Shown here piece by piece: positions 1-6,201 of a stretch of 10,102 bases of DNA. The position numbers and the translations under genes were made by a program. The stretch is from an uncultured Bacilli bacterium. Lineage in GTDB: Bacteria; Bacillota_I; Bacilli_A; RF39; UBA660. Location: positions 1-10,102 of the forward strand of contig CAKOQV010000040.1 in the NCBI GenBank assembly GCA_934101345.1, written 5' to 3'. Position 1 is the stretch's first letter; each line of letters begins with the position of its first letter. The notes below the pieces were generated by a model. It was not told the origin of the DNA. It searched no databases and saw only the letters and a list, made by a program, of their open reading frames with translations.

Positions 1-44
1 TATGAAGTTGAACTGAAAAAACTATAAAATATAGTGTGGTGTTG

Positions 45-92
45 GGGCTGTCAGGAAATTAAATAATTAATTTCTTGACAGTTCTTTTTTTG
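45..92 (+). terminator. Rho-independent terminator of an off-window upstream gene
   Basis: A 14-bp stem (49-62 with 67-80, one G-U pair, loop ATAA) is extended at its base by C48-G81 and weaker pairs, and is followed by a run of U residues (82-91). This is a classic intrinsic terminator reading rightward. An open frame in phase with base 1 ends at TAA 25-27 and could be the last codons of the gene it serves, but eight codons are too few to identify. The opposite strand lacks a matching U-tract, so it is probably unidirectional. Confidence 0.85.
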
Positions 93-100
93 CTTTGAAG

Positions 101-388
101 ATGGAAATGTTTTCTTTTTTAAATTATGTGAGGTTCATACTAATCATGGAAAGAATGGAAATAAAAAAGCAGTTCTTCATTGTCAACTGAAAATTGAGAA
201 AAACAAAAGGTATAATTTACCTTTGTCTCAATTTAAGGGTAACAAGTGGTTTTACTATTTCATCTAGTAAAAATCTAGTTTGCATACCAGCATTTATTGA
301 CATATCTATAGATGGTGAAGAAAGAACTGCAATAAAGTTGAAAGTGGAGGCTTCTTTTTTTGAAATTAATAAATATTTTGTTGATTAA
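101..388 (+). pseudogene. Degenerate open frame interrupted by one TGA; unidentified
   Basis: A single reading frame runs from ATG 101 to TAA 386-388 (95 sense codons) and is broken once by TGA at 188-190. Before the break it reads MEMFSFLNY and ends FFIVN; after it, it contains PAFIDISIDGEE and LKVEASFFEI. The alternating hydrophobic/polar pattern is protein-like, and the frame has no other stop. No good ribosome-binding site precedes ATG 101, ATG 146 or TTG 194, so expression is doubtful. The start MxxFxFLNY and the end LKVEASFFEI vaguely recall small SecB-like or DUF1149-type beta-sheet proteins, but this is an impression only, and those proteins are longer (about 125-150 residues). The -35 box of the next gene's promoter overlaps the end of this frame, consistent with it being dispensable. 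It could also be non-coding sequence. Confidence 0.35.
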
Positions 389-409
389 ATTGTTCTTTTA
401 TTATATAAT
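381..409 (+). promoter_or_regulatory. Sigma-A-type promoter of the surface protein gene
   Basis: TTGATT at 381-386, a 17-base spacer, and a perfect TATAAT at 404-409. The expected start of transcription is near 416, giving a leader of about 17 nt with AGGAGA at 422-427. The same box pair and spacing occur upstream of rpsJ. The 12-mer TTATTATATAAT (398-409) recurs upstream of queA. Confidence 0.7.
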
Positions 410-432
410 TAAATTGTTAATAGGAGATAGAA

Positions 433-1575
433 ATGAAATATAAAGATTTAATTAAAAATAATTTAAAGTTTATTATATTGATGATTGTTATAATTACTTT
501 AGGCATAATTGGTATTACATTTGCTCTTAGAATTAATACTTTTAAACCAATTGGTATTGACATTACAACTTCTAGTATGGGAGCTAATATTACTTATCTT
601 GATGGCAGTAGTTCTACTATTACAAGTAATAATAAATTGATGCCAGTTAATGATGTTAGTAATGAAGTAACAAATAATACGGTTAGTGATGCTATTTTAA
701 AGATTAATTTTAAGTTATCCGGTTTATCTACTAATCCAGATAATACAATTATGGATATATCATTAAATAACATAAATATGGATTGTAATTTGAAAGATGA
801 GTATTTTAAATGGAAACTATATAAAAATGGAAATAAAATATCAGAAGGAAACTTTTCACCTACATTTGATAGTCTAGTTAATAATAGAATGCTTTTAACA
901 AATACACAAGAGGATTTAACTATGAATGAAGACAGTTATTCTTTGATTATTTATTTGGCTGAAAAGTGTACTGGTGATATAGAGAATTGTAGTAATGAAG
1001 AAGATCAAAGTTATTTACTAAATAGGGCGTTTTCCGCTACTATTAAGATTGAATTATCTACTGGTAGTAAAAAGACTAATGTTAGAACTACTAGTACTGA
1101 GGCTGCATGTGGTTTAACATCTATTAGTATTCCAGAATGTAACACAAATATTTATAATGGCTCTAGTAGGACTTTAATTAATAACGGTACTGGTTATCGT
1201 TTGACTAATAATACTGGTATAGATGCTGGAAATTATGCTACTGTTGTAAAATTACAAGATGGGTATAAATGGAATGATAATACTACTGATAATAAGGTTA
1301 TTAATTGTAATATTTCAAAAAAGAGTTTGACTATTAAGGCTAGTAATCAAACAATTAGTTATGGTAATTCTATTACAAATAGTACTTCTAAAGTAACTAC
1401 TAATGGTTTGATAAGCGGACATACTTTAAGTTATATTTACTTATCAACTGAACAATATAATACTGGAACTGGTGTTATTACCGCTAGTGCAGCACTTATA
1501 ATAGATTCAAATGGTACTGATGTTACAAGTAATTATGATATTACTTATCAAACTGGGACAGTTACAATTAGTTAA
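433..1575 (+). CDS. Probable surface protein: N-terminal anchor, TasA-like region, two MBG/Ig-like repeats
   Basis: A 380-residue protein, probably exported and displayed on the cell surface; its exact role is unknown. Residues 12-32 form one hydrophobic helix after a lysine-rich start, acting as a signal peptide (possibly cut near TFA, 29-31) or membrane anchor. Residues about 40-208 have the rhythm of TasA/camelysin-like beta-sandwich proteins: FKWKLYKNG at 126-133, SEGNF, YSLIIYLAE and FSATIKIE. Residues about 226-294 look like an MBG/Ig-like repeat (IYNGSSRTL, DAGNYATVVKLQDGYKW). Residues 295-380 look like a second one (KKSLTIKASNQTISYGN, ending GTVTIS). The composition is Asn/Ser/Thr-rich with six scattered Cys, C118 to C292. 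There is no LPXTG sorting signal, and the protein ends on the last strand of the repeat. AGGAGA lies 5 bases before ATG. It has its own promoter and terminator, so it is monocistronic. The domain names rest on visual similarity. Confidence 0.8.
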   Translation: MKYKDLIKNNLKFIILMIVIITLGIIGITFALRINTFKPIGIDITTSSMGANITYLDGSSSTITSNNKLMPVNDVSNEVTNNTVSDAILKINFKLSGLSTNPDNTIMDISLNNINMDCNLKDEYFKWKLYKNGNKISEGNFSPTFDSLVNNRMLLTNTQEDLTMNEDSYSLIIYLAEKCTGDIENCSNEEDQSYLLNRAFSATIKIELSTGSKKTNVRTTSTEAACGLTSISIPECNTNIYNGSSRTLINNGTGYRLTNNTGIDAGNYATVVKLQDGYKWNDNTTDNKVINCNISKKSLTIKASNQTISYGNSITNSTSKVTTNGLISGHTLSYIYLSTEQYNTGTGVITASAALIIDSNGTDVTSNYDITYQTGTVTIS

Positions 1576-1579
1576 TTCT

Positions 1580-1618
1580 AAAGAACAAAAGTTATTTTTG
1601 TTCTTTCTTTTTCTTTTT
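1580..1618 (+). terminator. Rho-independent terminator after the surface protein gene
   Basis: Perfect 11-bp stem AAAGAACAAAA (1580-1590) with TTTTGTTCTTT (1596-1606), a five-base loop, then a pyrimidine-rich T tract to 1618. It starts 4 bases after the stop codon and separates this unit from queA. The stem is AT-rich, so it may leak. Confidence 0.75.
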
Positions 1619-1632
1619 ATTTATTATATAAT
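1604..1632 (+). promoter_or_regulatory. Possible promoter of queA (good -10, poor -35)
   Basis: TATAAT at 1627-1632 is perfect. The hexamer 17 bases upstream (TTTCTT, 1604-1609) matches the -35 consensus poorly and overlaps the terminator tail. The predicted transcript would begin near 1639, leaving about 16 nt before ATG. Together with the terminator just upstream, it suggests that queA starts a new transcription unit, but read-through is also possible. Confidence 0.4.
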
Positions 1633-1654
1633 ATTAGAGGAAAGAAGGTTATGT

Positions 1655-2683
1655 ATGAAAACGGATGATTTTGATTATAATTTACCAGAAGAATTGATTG
1701 CACAGGTTCCTCTTGAACATAGAGAAGAATCAAGATTACTTGTGATGAATAGAGAGAGTGGGGAGCTTTGTGATGAAAAGTTTTATAATATAGTTAATTA
1801 TTTGAATAATGGTGATGTATTAGTACTTAATGATACTAAGGTTATGCCTGCTAGGTTAATTGGTGAAAAAGAAGATACTGGGGCTGTAATAGAAGTATTA
1901 CTTCTTAAAAACATTGATAGTAACAACTGGGAATGCTTGGTGAAGCCTGCTAAAAGAGTTCATGTTGATACTATGGTTTCTTTTGGAAATGGTTTGCTTA
2001 AGGCAAAATGTATAGATGTAAAAGATGAAGGTATTAGGAATTTTGAATTTATTTATGATGGAATATTTTATGAAATATTAGATAAATTAGGAACAATGCC
2101 TCTTCCTCCATACATTAAAGTAAAATTAGATGATCAAAGTAGATATCAGACGGTATACGCTAAGAATGTTGGAAGTGCTGCTGCTCCTACTGCTGGACTT
2201 CATTTTACTAAAAAACTATTAAAACAAATAGAAGAAAAAGGTGTAATAATTTGCTATATTACTTTGCATGTTGGTTTAGGTACTTTTAGACCAGTTAATG
2301 TTGAAGATGTTACTAAACATAAGATGCATAGTGAATTTTATAGTATGTCTAATGAAACTGCAAATATTTTAAATAAAGCAAAGGATGAAAAAAGAAATAT
2401 AATTGCAGTTGGAACAACAACTACTAGAACATTAGAGACAATAATGACAAAGTATAATACATTTAAAGAATGTAATGGTTGGACAGATATATTTATTTAT
2501 CCAGGTTATGAATTTAAAGCTATAGATAGTTTGATCACTAATTTTCATTTACCTAAATCTACCTTAATAATGCTAGTATCAGCATTTTCTAGTAAAAAGA
2601 ATATTATGAATGCATATAAGCATGCTGTAGATGAAAAGTATCGTTTCTTTTCGTTTGGTGATGCTATGTTTATAAAAAAATAA
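1655..2683 (+). CDS. queA: S-adenosylmethionine:tRNA ribosyltransferase-isomerase QueA
   Basis: A cytoplasmic enzyme of queuosine synthesis. It transfers and isomerises the ribosyl group of S-adenosylmethionine onto preQ1 in the anticodon wobble position of tRNAs for Tyr, His, Asn and Asp, giving epoxyqueuosine. The 342 residues match the family's usual length of about 340-356. Family motifs run in order: DFDYNLPEELIAQ near the start, LVLNDTKVMPARLIG, GTMPLPPYI, GSAAAPTAGLHFT, HVGLGTFRPV, VGTTTTRTLE, and ITNFHLPKSTL near the end. ATG 1655 is chosen because QueA proteins begin at this DFDY motif and AAGAAGG (1642-1648) lies 6 bases upstream. The open frame extends back to 1511, but only by overlapping the previous gene and its terminator. 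The usual partners tgt and ruvB are not adjacent; the next gene is a cell-envelope enzyme. The catalytic core looks intact. Confidence 0.97.
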   Translation: MKTDDFDYNLPEELIAQVPLEHREESRLLVMNRESGELCDEKFYNIVNYLNNGDVLVLNDTKVMPARLIGEKEDTGAVIEVLLLKNIDSNNWECLVKPAKRVHVDTMVSFGNGLLKAKCIDVKDEGIRNFEFIYDGIFYEILDKLGTMPLPPYIKVKLDDQSRYQTVYAKNVGSAAAPTAGLHFTKKLLKQIEEKGVIICYITLHVGLGTFRPVNVEDVTKHKMHSEFYSMSNETANILNKAKDEKRNIIAVGTTTTRTLETIMTKYNTFKECNGWTDIFIYPGYEFKAIDSLITNFHLPKSTLIMLVSAFSSKKNIMNAYKHAVDEKYRFFSFGDAMFIKK

Positions 2684-2684
2684 A

Positions 2685-4583
2685 ATGAAAAAAATAATTA
2701 AGAATAATTTGATAAATATATGTCTTTTAACATTTCTAGAGTTGATATTTAGTTTACTAATGTTTGATGATTATTCTATTGAAACATTAGTTAATATTTT
2801 AATTTATGTATTATTTTTATCTTTAATAATTACATTGATTACTAGTATGTTTAGTAGTAAAATTAATAGATTAATTAATTGTATAATTTATATGTTTATT
2901 TGTCTTATCTTTGCCTTTCAGTTTGTGATGAAGAATTCTATGGGTACATTTATGTCATTAGATATGTTTTCACTTACTGATCAGGCTGTTGACTTTTTAG
3001 GAGAAGCATTTAATATTATTTTTAGTAATTTATATAGTATTATTATTAGCTTTTTACCTGTTTGTTTTCTTATTATATTTAGGAAAAGAATTAATTTTTA
3101 TTTTGATAAAAAAGATAAATTATATTTATTTAGTTATATTGTTATTATTCCGATAGTTGCTTTGGGATATGAATTATATATTAATAGTAGTAAGAATGAT
3201 TTAATATCTTTTTATAATTTGTATAATGATATTGATAATAATAGCTTGAATGTGCAGAAGTTAGGTGTTATTCCTGCTTTTGAATTGGATTTGTATAGAA
3301 CGATCTTTGGTTTTGAAGATAAAGTAGATTATGTGAATAATAATAATACTTTAAATAATGATACACTTTCATATGATAGAAATATTCTTAATTTAGAGAT
3401 AGATAATGATGCAAATAATAATATAAAATTTTATATTGAAAATAATTATGGTACTAAGAAAAATGAATATACTGGTATGTTCAAAGATATGAATCTTATC
3501 TTTGTTGTAGCAGAATCTTTTAGTACTATTGGTATTAGAAAAGATTTGACACCAACATTATATGAACTTACTAATAATGGTTTTGTATTTAATAATTATT
3601 ATGTACCATATTATTTGAGTACGATAGGTGGGGAGTTTCAAGCGGATACTTCTTTGTATCCTAGTACTAGTACTCTTGATATTTGGAAAAGTGGTAATAA
3701 TAGTTTTCCATATGGGATGGGGAATAGTTTTAAAAATGCTAATTATAATGTTTATGCATATCATGATCATGATGGATATTTTCAGGAACGATATAAATAT
3801 TTAAAAGCTATAGGCTTTGATAAATTTAGGGCATGTAATATGGGACTTGATATTAACTGTGATGTGTGGCCTGAGAGTGATAATGAGATGATAGAAGAAT
3901 CATACTTAGATTACATTGATAATGATAAGCCTTTTTTTGTATATTATATGACTGTATCTGGTCATATGGATTATAATTATAAAAGTAATTATATTGCTAA
4001 TAAAAATAAACTATTGGTAGAACAGTTGAAGTTTAGTACTTCTTCTTCTGCATATCTTGCTACTCAAATTGAACTTGATAGGGCTTTAGAAAATCTTATT
4101 AATAAATTAGAAGAGTTTAATAAGCTTGATAATACGGTTATAGTTCTTACTGCGGATCATTATCCTTATGCATTATCACTTGATGAAATTAATGAATTAT
4201 CTGAGTTTAAAAGAGATTCTTTGTTTGAAATAAATCATAATTCATTATGTATTTGGAATAGTAAACTAAACAGAAGAGAAATTGATAAGGTTGGTATGTC
4301 TACTGATGTACTTCCCACAATATATAATTTATTTGGTATAAATTATGATTCTCGTCTTTTTGTTGGTAATGATTTGTTATCTGATGGTGGTGGTCTTGTG
4401 ATACTTAATAATAGGTCATGGATAACTGATAAAGGAAGATATAATAGCGTTACTGGTAAATATAGTGGATTAGAAGATGAAAGATATATTAAAAGTATTA
4501 ATCAAACTATTCAAAATAAAATTGCTTTTAGTAATAGTATAATGAAAAATAATGGGTATAAGTATATTAAAATTAAAGAATAA
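2685..4583 (+). CDS. LtaS-type membrane sulfatase-fold phosphoglycerol transferase
   Basis: A 632-residue membrane enzyme of the lipoteichoic acid synthase / phosphoglycerol transferase family, which uses phosphatidylglycerol to add glycerol-phosphate to an envelope polymer or lipid. About five membrane helices (near 8-27, 33-55, 63-82, 112-132, 146-166) are followed by an Asn-rich linker (about 211-248) and an extracellular sulfatase-fold domain from about 268. By comparison with LtaS, E277 (VVAESFS) and D491-H492 (TADHYPY) should bind the metal, T313 (STIGGEF) should be the nucleophile, and H427 (SGHMDY) should contact substrate. The core is therefore intact, and the length fits the family (about 600-650). 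ATG follows the queA stop by one base. No Shine-Dalgarno sequence is visible; the region is A-rich, so translation may depend on queA. The product could be true LTA, a related glycerophosphate polymer, or a modified glycolipid; the family alone does not decide. It ends TAA followed directly by an in-frame TGA. Confidence 0.88.
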   Translation: MKKIIKNNLINICLLTFLELIFSLLMFDDYSIETLVNILIYVLFLSLIITLITSMFSSKINRLINCIIYMFICLIFAFQFVMKNSMGTFMSLDMFSLTDQAVDFLGEAFNIIFSNLYSIIISFLPVCFLIIFRKRINFYFDKKDKLYLFSYIVIIPIVALGYELYINSSKNDLISFYNLYNDIDNNSLNVQKLGVIPAFELDLYRTIFGFEDKVDYVNNNNTLNNDTLSYDRNILNLEIDNDANNNIKFYIENNYGTKKNEYTGMFKDMNLIFVVAESFSTIGIRKDLTPTLYELTNNGFVFNNYYVPYYLSTIGGEFQADTSLYPSTSTLDIWKSGNNSFPYGMGNSFKNANYNVYAYHDHDGYFQERYKYLKAIGFDKFRACNMGLDINCDVWPESDNEMIEESYLDYIDNDKPFFVYYMTVSGHMDYNYKSNYIANKNKLLVEQLKFSTSSSAYLATQIELDRALENLINKLEEFNKLDNTVIVLTADHYPYALSLDEINELSEFKRDSLFEINHNSLCIWNSKLNRREIDKVGMSTDVLPTIYNLFGINYDSRLFVGNDLLSDGGGLVILNNRSWITDKGRYNSVTGKYSGLEDERYIKSINQTIQNKIAFSNSIMKNNGYKYIKIKE

Positions 4584-4625
4584 TGAATTGTTGGTGTGAG
4601 ATATATTATAAGCTGACTGAGAAAA

Positions 4626-4634
4626 TGCTATAAT
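4626..4634 (+). promoter_or_regulatory. Possible extended -10 promoter in the intergenic region
   Basis: TGCTATAAT fits the extended -10 form (TGnTATAAT); the hexamer 17 bases upstream (TTATAA, 4606-4611) is a weak -35. A transcript would start near 4641, right at the base of the terminator hairpin, so it would either stop at once or require that hairpin to be overridden. In such an AT-rich region the motif could be chance. Confidence 0.3.
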
Positions 4635-4642
4635 AGAGGTAT

Positions 4643-4677
4643 TAGATAAGTGATAATTTATTGCTTATCTTTTTATT
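4643..4677 (+). terminator. Terminator hairpin after the queA/LtaS-like unit
   Basis: AGATAAG (4644-4650) pairs with CTTATCT (4664-4670). Inner pairs 4651-4655 with 4659-4663 (two of them G-U) extend it to about 12 bp with a three-base loop. TTTTTATT follows. It lies 60 bases after the stop codon of the membrane enzyme. The right arm can alternatively pair with a second AGATAAG at 4770-4776, so this may be part of a switchable structure. Confidence 0.65.
4644..4670 (+). repeat. Direct repeat, copy 1 (hairpin element)
   Basis: This 27-base element (AGATAAG, 13-base spacer, CTTATCT) matches bases 4770-4796 at 21 of 27 positions without gaps, including AGATAAGT at the left end and CTTAT in the right arm. 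The copies are 126 bases apart and flank the three-hairpin segment. This copy is the terminator hairpin. Confidence 0.5.
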
Positions 4678-4800
4678 GGCACTAGAAGCCTTATTAAGTA
4701 AGTCTTCTTAGTGTTACTTTTAGCCTAGAATAGTCTAAAAGTAAATACTTCGTATCTATTATATATAAGAGATAAGTAATTATTTAGTTCTTATAAAAAT
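4660..4800 (+). ncRNA. Candidate structured RNA: three abutting hairpins, possible closing helix
   Basis: There is no open frame here, but dense pairing. Hairpin A (4680-4713) has 13 pairs with one bulge and one mismatch. Hairpin B (4714-4744) has a perfect 10-bp stem TTACTTTTAG/CTAAAAGTAA plus three inner pairs with a GAA loop. Hairpin C (4745-4755) has 4 pairs and a three-base loop. They follow each other with no unpaired base between. ATTGCTTATCT (4660-4670) can pair with AGATAAGTAAT (4770-4780), 11 bp with one G-U, closing all three into a cloverleaf-like junction. I do not recognise it as tRNA, T-box, 6S, SRP RNA, RNase P or a known riboswitch. It could be a small RNA, a distal leader of the S10 operon, or a relic of a small repeat element. 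The strand is assumed from the flanking genes; the pairing is nearly symmetric. Confidence 0.35.
4770..4796 (+). repeat. Direct repeat, copy 2 (degenerate hairpin element)
   Basis: Second copy of the element at 4644-4670, with the same 13-base spacer between AGATAAG (4770-4776) and CTTAT (4790-4794). The last two arm bases have changed from CT to AA, so its own stem shrinks to about 5 bp, and A residues rather than a T tract follow. It probably does not terminate transcription. Confidence 0.5.
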
Positions 4801-4895
4801 AGTGTTATTTTTGCTATTTTATGGTTAAAAAATAGTTATTTAATTAAAATGTAAAGCAAAATGTCAAAAAAGTTAAAAAATTGTTCTTTTTTTAC

Positions 4896-4924
4896 TTGAT
4901 TTTAATAAAATAATAGGGTATAAT
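4896..4924 (+). promoter_or_regulatory. Main promoter of the S10 ribosomal protein operon
   Basis: TTGATT (4896-4901), a 17-base spacer, and perfect TATAAT (4919-4924). The transcript should begin near 4931, leaving a leader of about 126 nt before rpsJ. An A-rich tract at 4855-4880 upstream may act as an UP element, as is common for strong ribosomal promoters. Confidence 0.8.
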
Positions 4925-4930
4925 TGTAGA

Positions 4931-5056
4931 AGTGTGACTGGCTTAGATGTGCGAAGTTGCTGATACACCAGGTTAAGTTGTCAAATAAAATAAGGTTTAT
5001 CAGGTAATTCGTTCGGAGCTATGCCTATACAAGATATAGACGAAGGGAGGACAACT
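4931..5056 (+). promoter_or_regulatory. Structured leader of the S10 operon, with rpsJ ribosome-binding site
   Basis: A GC-richer, pairing-prone leader. Helix 1 joins TGAC (4935-4938) to GTCA (4980-4983) and, past one bulge and two G-U pairs, CTTA (4942-4945) to TAAG (4974-4977). It encloses TGTGCGAAGTTGCTGATACA, which may be a conserved loop region. A competing short helix is CTGG/CCAG (4938-4941 with 4968-4971). Just before the ribosome-binding site, CTATA (5025-5029) pairs with TATAG (5035-5039), and TTCGT (5008-5012) can pair with ACGAA (5040-5044), touching the start of AAGGGAGG (5043-5050). This layout would suit feedback on translation or transcription, as L4 does in the E. coli S10 leader. 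The binding protein here, if any, is unknown. Confidence 0.5.
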
Positions 5057-5365
5057 ATGGCAAAGGAAGTAGTGAGAATCAAATTAAAATCTTACGACCA
5101 TAGAGTTCTTGATAATGCAGCTGCTAAAATAGTAGCTACAGTTAAGAGAACTGGTGGTGAGGTATCTGGTCCTGTACCATTACCAACTGAAATTGAAAAA
5201 ATAACAATTTTAAGAGCGGTACACAAGTACAAGGATTCAAGAGAACAATTTGAAAAAAGAACTCACAAGAGACTAATTGACATCAATAACCCAAGTAAAG
5301 AAACTATTGAAGCACTTGCTCATTTAGATTTACCTAGTGGTGTTGATATAAAAATTAAAAAATAA
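5057..5365 (+). CDS. rpsJ: 30S ribosomal protein S10 (NusE)
   Basis: A small-subunit protein of the 30S head that also serves as NusE, pairing with NusB in antitermination. The 102 residues equal the usual length. It shows the typical start with IKLKSYDHRVLDNAAAKIV, then SGPVPLPT, ILRAVHKYKDSREQFE, RTHKRLIDI, and the end DLPSGVDIKI. ATG 5057 is preferred over the in-frame ATG at 5021: AAGGGAGG sits 6 bases upstream, S10 proteins start with MAK, and the upstream part belongs to the leader RNA. It is the first gene of the operon, with 14 bases before rplC. Confidence 0.98.
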   Translation: MAKEVVRIKLKSYDHRVLDNAAAKIVATVKRTGGEVSGPVPLPTEIEKITILRAVHKYKDSREQFEKRTHKRLIDINNPSKETIEALAHLDLPSGVDIKIKK

Positions 5366-5379
5366 TATAGGAGGAAAAA

Positions 5380-6150
5380 ATGAAAGGAATCTTAGGAAGA
5401 AAAAAAGGGATGACTGAAGTATTTACTGCTGATGGAAAACTTATTCCTGTAACTGTTATTGAAGTTGAAGATAATGTTGTATCTCAAATCAAGACTAAAG
5501 AATCTGATGGATATGATGCTATACAGCTTGCTACAGTAGAGAAGAAAGCTTCTAGAAGCAATAAACCTGAAACTGGTCATCTAAAAAAAGCTAATACTAC
5601 CCCTAAGCGCTTCTTAAAGGAAATTAGAGGTGCAAGTGTTAGCGAGTATGCTTTAGGAGATGTTCTTAAGGCTGACACTTTTGCTGCAGGAGAAATGGTA
5701 GATGTTACCGGCACTTCTAAAGGTAAAGGTTTTCAAGGTGTTATTAAAAGACACAATCAAAGTAGAGGACCTATGACTCATGGATCTCAATACCATAGAG
5801 GAGTAGGATCAATGGGTACACTATTACCTATGAGAGTTTTACCAGGAAAGAAATTACCTGGACATATGGGTCATGTACAAGTAACTATTCAAAATCTTGA
5901 AGTTATTAGTGTTGACCTAGAAAATAATGTTATCTTAATTAAGGGAAGCGTTCCTGGACCTAAAAACTCTTTAGTACTTGTTAGAACTTCAGTTAAGACT
6001 GGTGATAAAGTAAATGAACCAGTAGAATTAATAGTTTATGAAGATGGTAAGACTTCTGAAGAAGTAGTTGAAGAAACTATGGAAACTATTAACGAAGAAT
6101 TAGCTGCCGAAGAAGCTAACATAGAAGAATCACAAGAAACTACTGAATAG
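5380..6150 (+). CDS. rplC: 50S ribosomal protein L3 with acidic C-terminal extension
   Basis: A large-subunit assembly protein that reaches toward the peptidyl transferase centre. It starts MKGILGRKKGMTEVF, has GTSKGKGFQGVIKRH (111-125), and the long loop with MTHGSQYHR, GSMG and PGKKLPGHMG (132-164). It ends its core with VPGPKNSLVLVR. At 256 residues it exceeds the usual 205-220. The extra part, about 207-256, is mostly acidic: residues 221-256 hold 15 Asp/Glu and one Lys. The tail is in frame, uses codons like the rest of the gene, and ends in TAG, so it is not an obvious sequencing error. AGGAGG (5369-5374) lies 5 bases before ATG. Confidence 0.97.
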   Translation: MKGILGRKKGMTEVFTADGKLIPVTVIEVEDNVVSQIKTKESDGYDAIQLATVEKKASRSNKPETGHLKKANTTPKRFLKEIRGASVSEYALGDVLKADTFAAGEMVDVTGTSKGKGFQGVIKRHNQSRGPMTHGSQYHRGVGSMGTLLPMRVLPGKKLPGHMGHVQVTIQNLEVISVDLENNVILIKGSVPGPKNSLVLVRTSVKTGDKVNEPVELIVYEDGKTSEEVVEETMETINEELAAEEANIEESQETTE

Positions 6151-6201
6151 TTAGTACTATAAAAATATTAAAAGTTGTTTGTGATGATAAAGGAGGAAAT
6201 T

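Noticed and set aside
1..27. Last eight codons of an upstream gene ending TAA 25-27
   Set aside because: Plausible given the following terminator, but too short to support as a coding feature.
75..103. Perfect TTGACA at 75-80 as a promoter -35 box
   Set aside because: It is part of the terminator stem, and no -10-like hexamer lies 16-18 bases downstream.
1511..1654. Longer start for queA giving a 390-residue protein
   Set aside because: The extra 48 residues overlap the preceding gene, its terminator and the AAGAAGG ribosome-binding site, and QueA proteins begin at the DFDY motif.
3558..3770. Minus-strand open frame of 70 codons
   Set aside because: It lies wholly within the catalytic domain of the LtaS-like gene and encodes a low-complexity Ile-rich product; it is a shadow of that gene.
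4870..4896. AT-only hairpin AAGT-T-AAAAAA with TTTTTT-T-ACTT as a terminator
   Set aside because: It contains no G-C pair except near its base, has a T-T mismatch, and overlaps the -35 box of the S10 promoter; it is likely compositional.
5021..5056. In-frame ATG adding 12 residues to S10
   Set aside because: It lacks a ribosome-binding site and sits inside the leader hairpin; AAGGGAGG points to ATG 5057.
4641..5056. tRNA, T-box or known riboswitch in the intergenic region
   Set aside because: No T-box GGUGG-type sequence, tRNA arm consensus or recognised aptamer core is visible; the cloverleaf-like pairing has arm lengths unlike tRNA.
6175..6201. Upstream start for L4
   Set aside because: AGGAGG at 6191-6196 is correctly spaced for ATG 6202, and L4 homologues start there.
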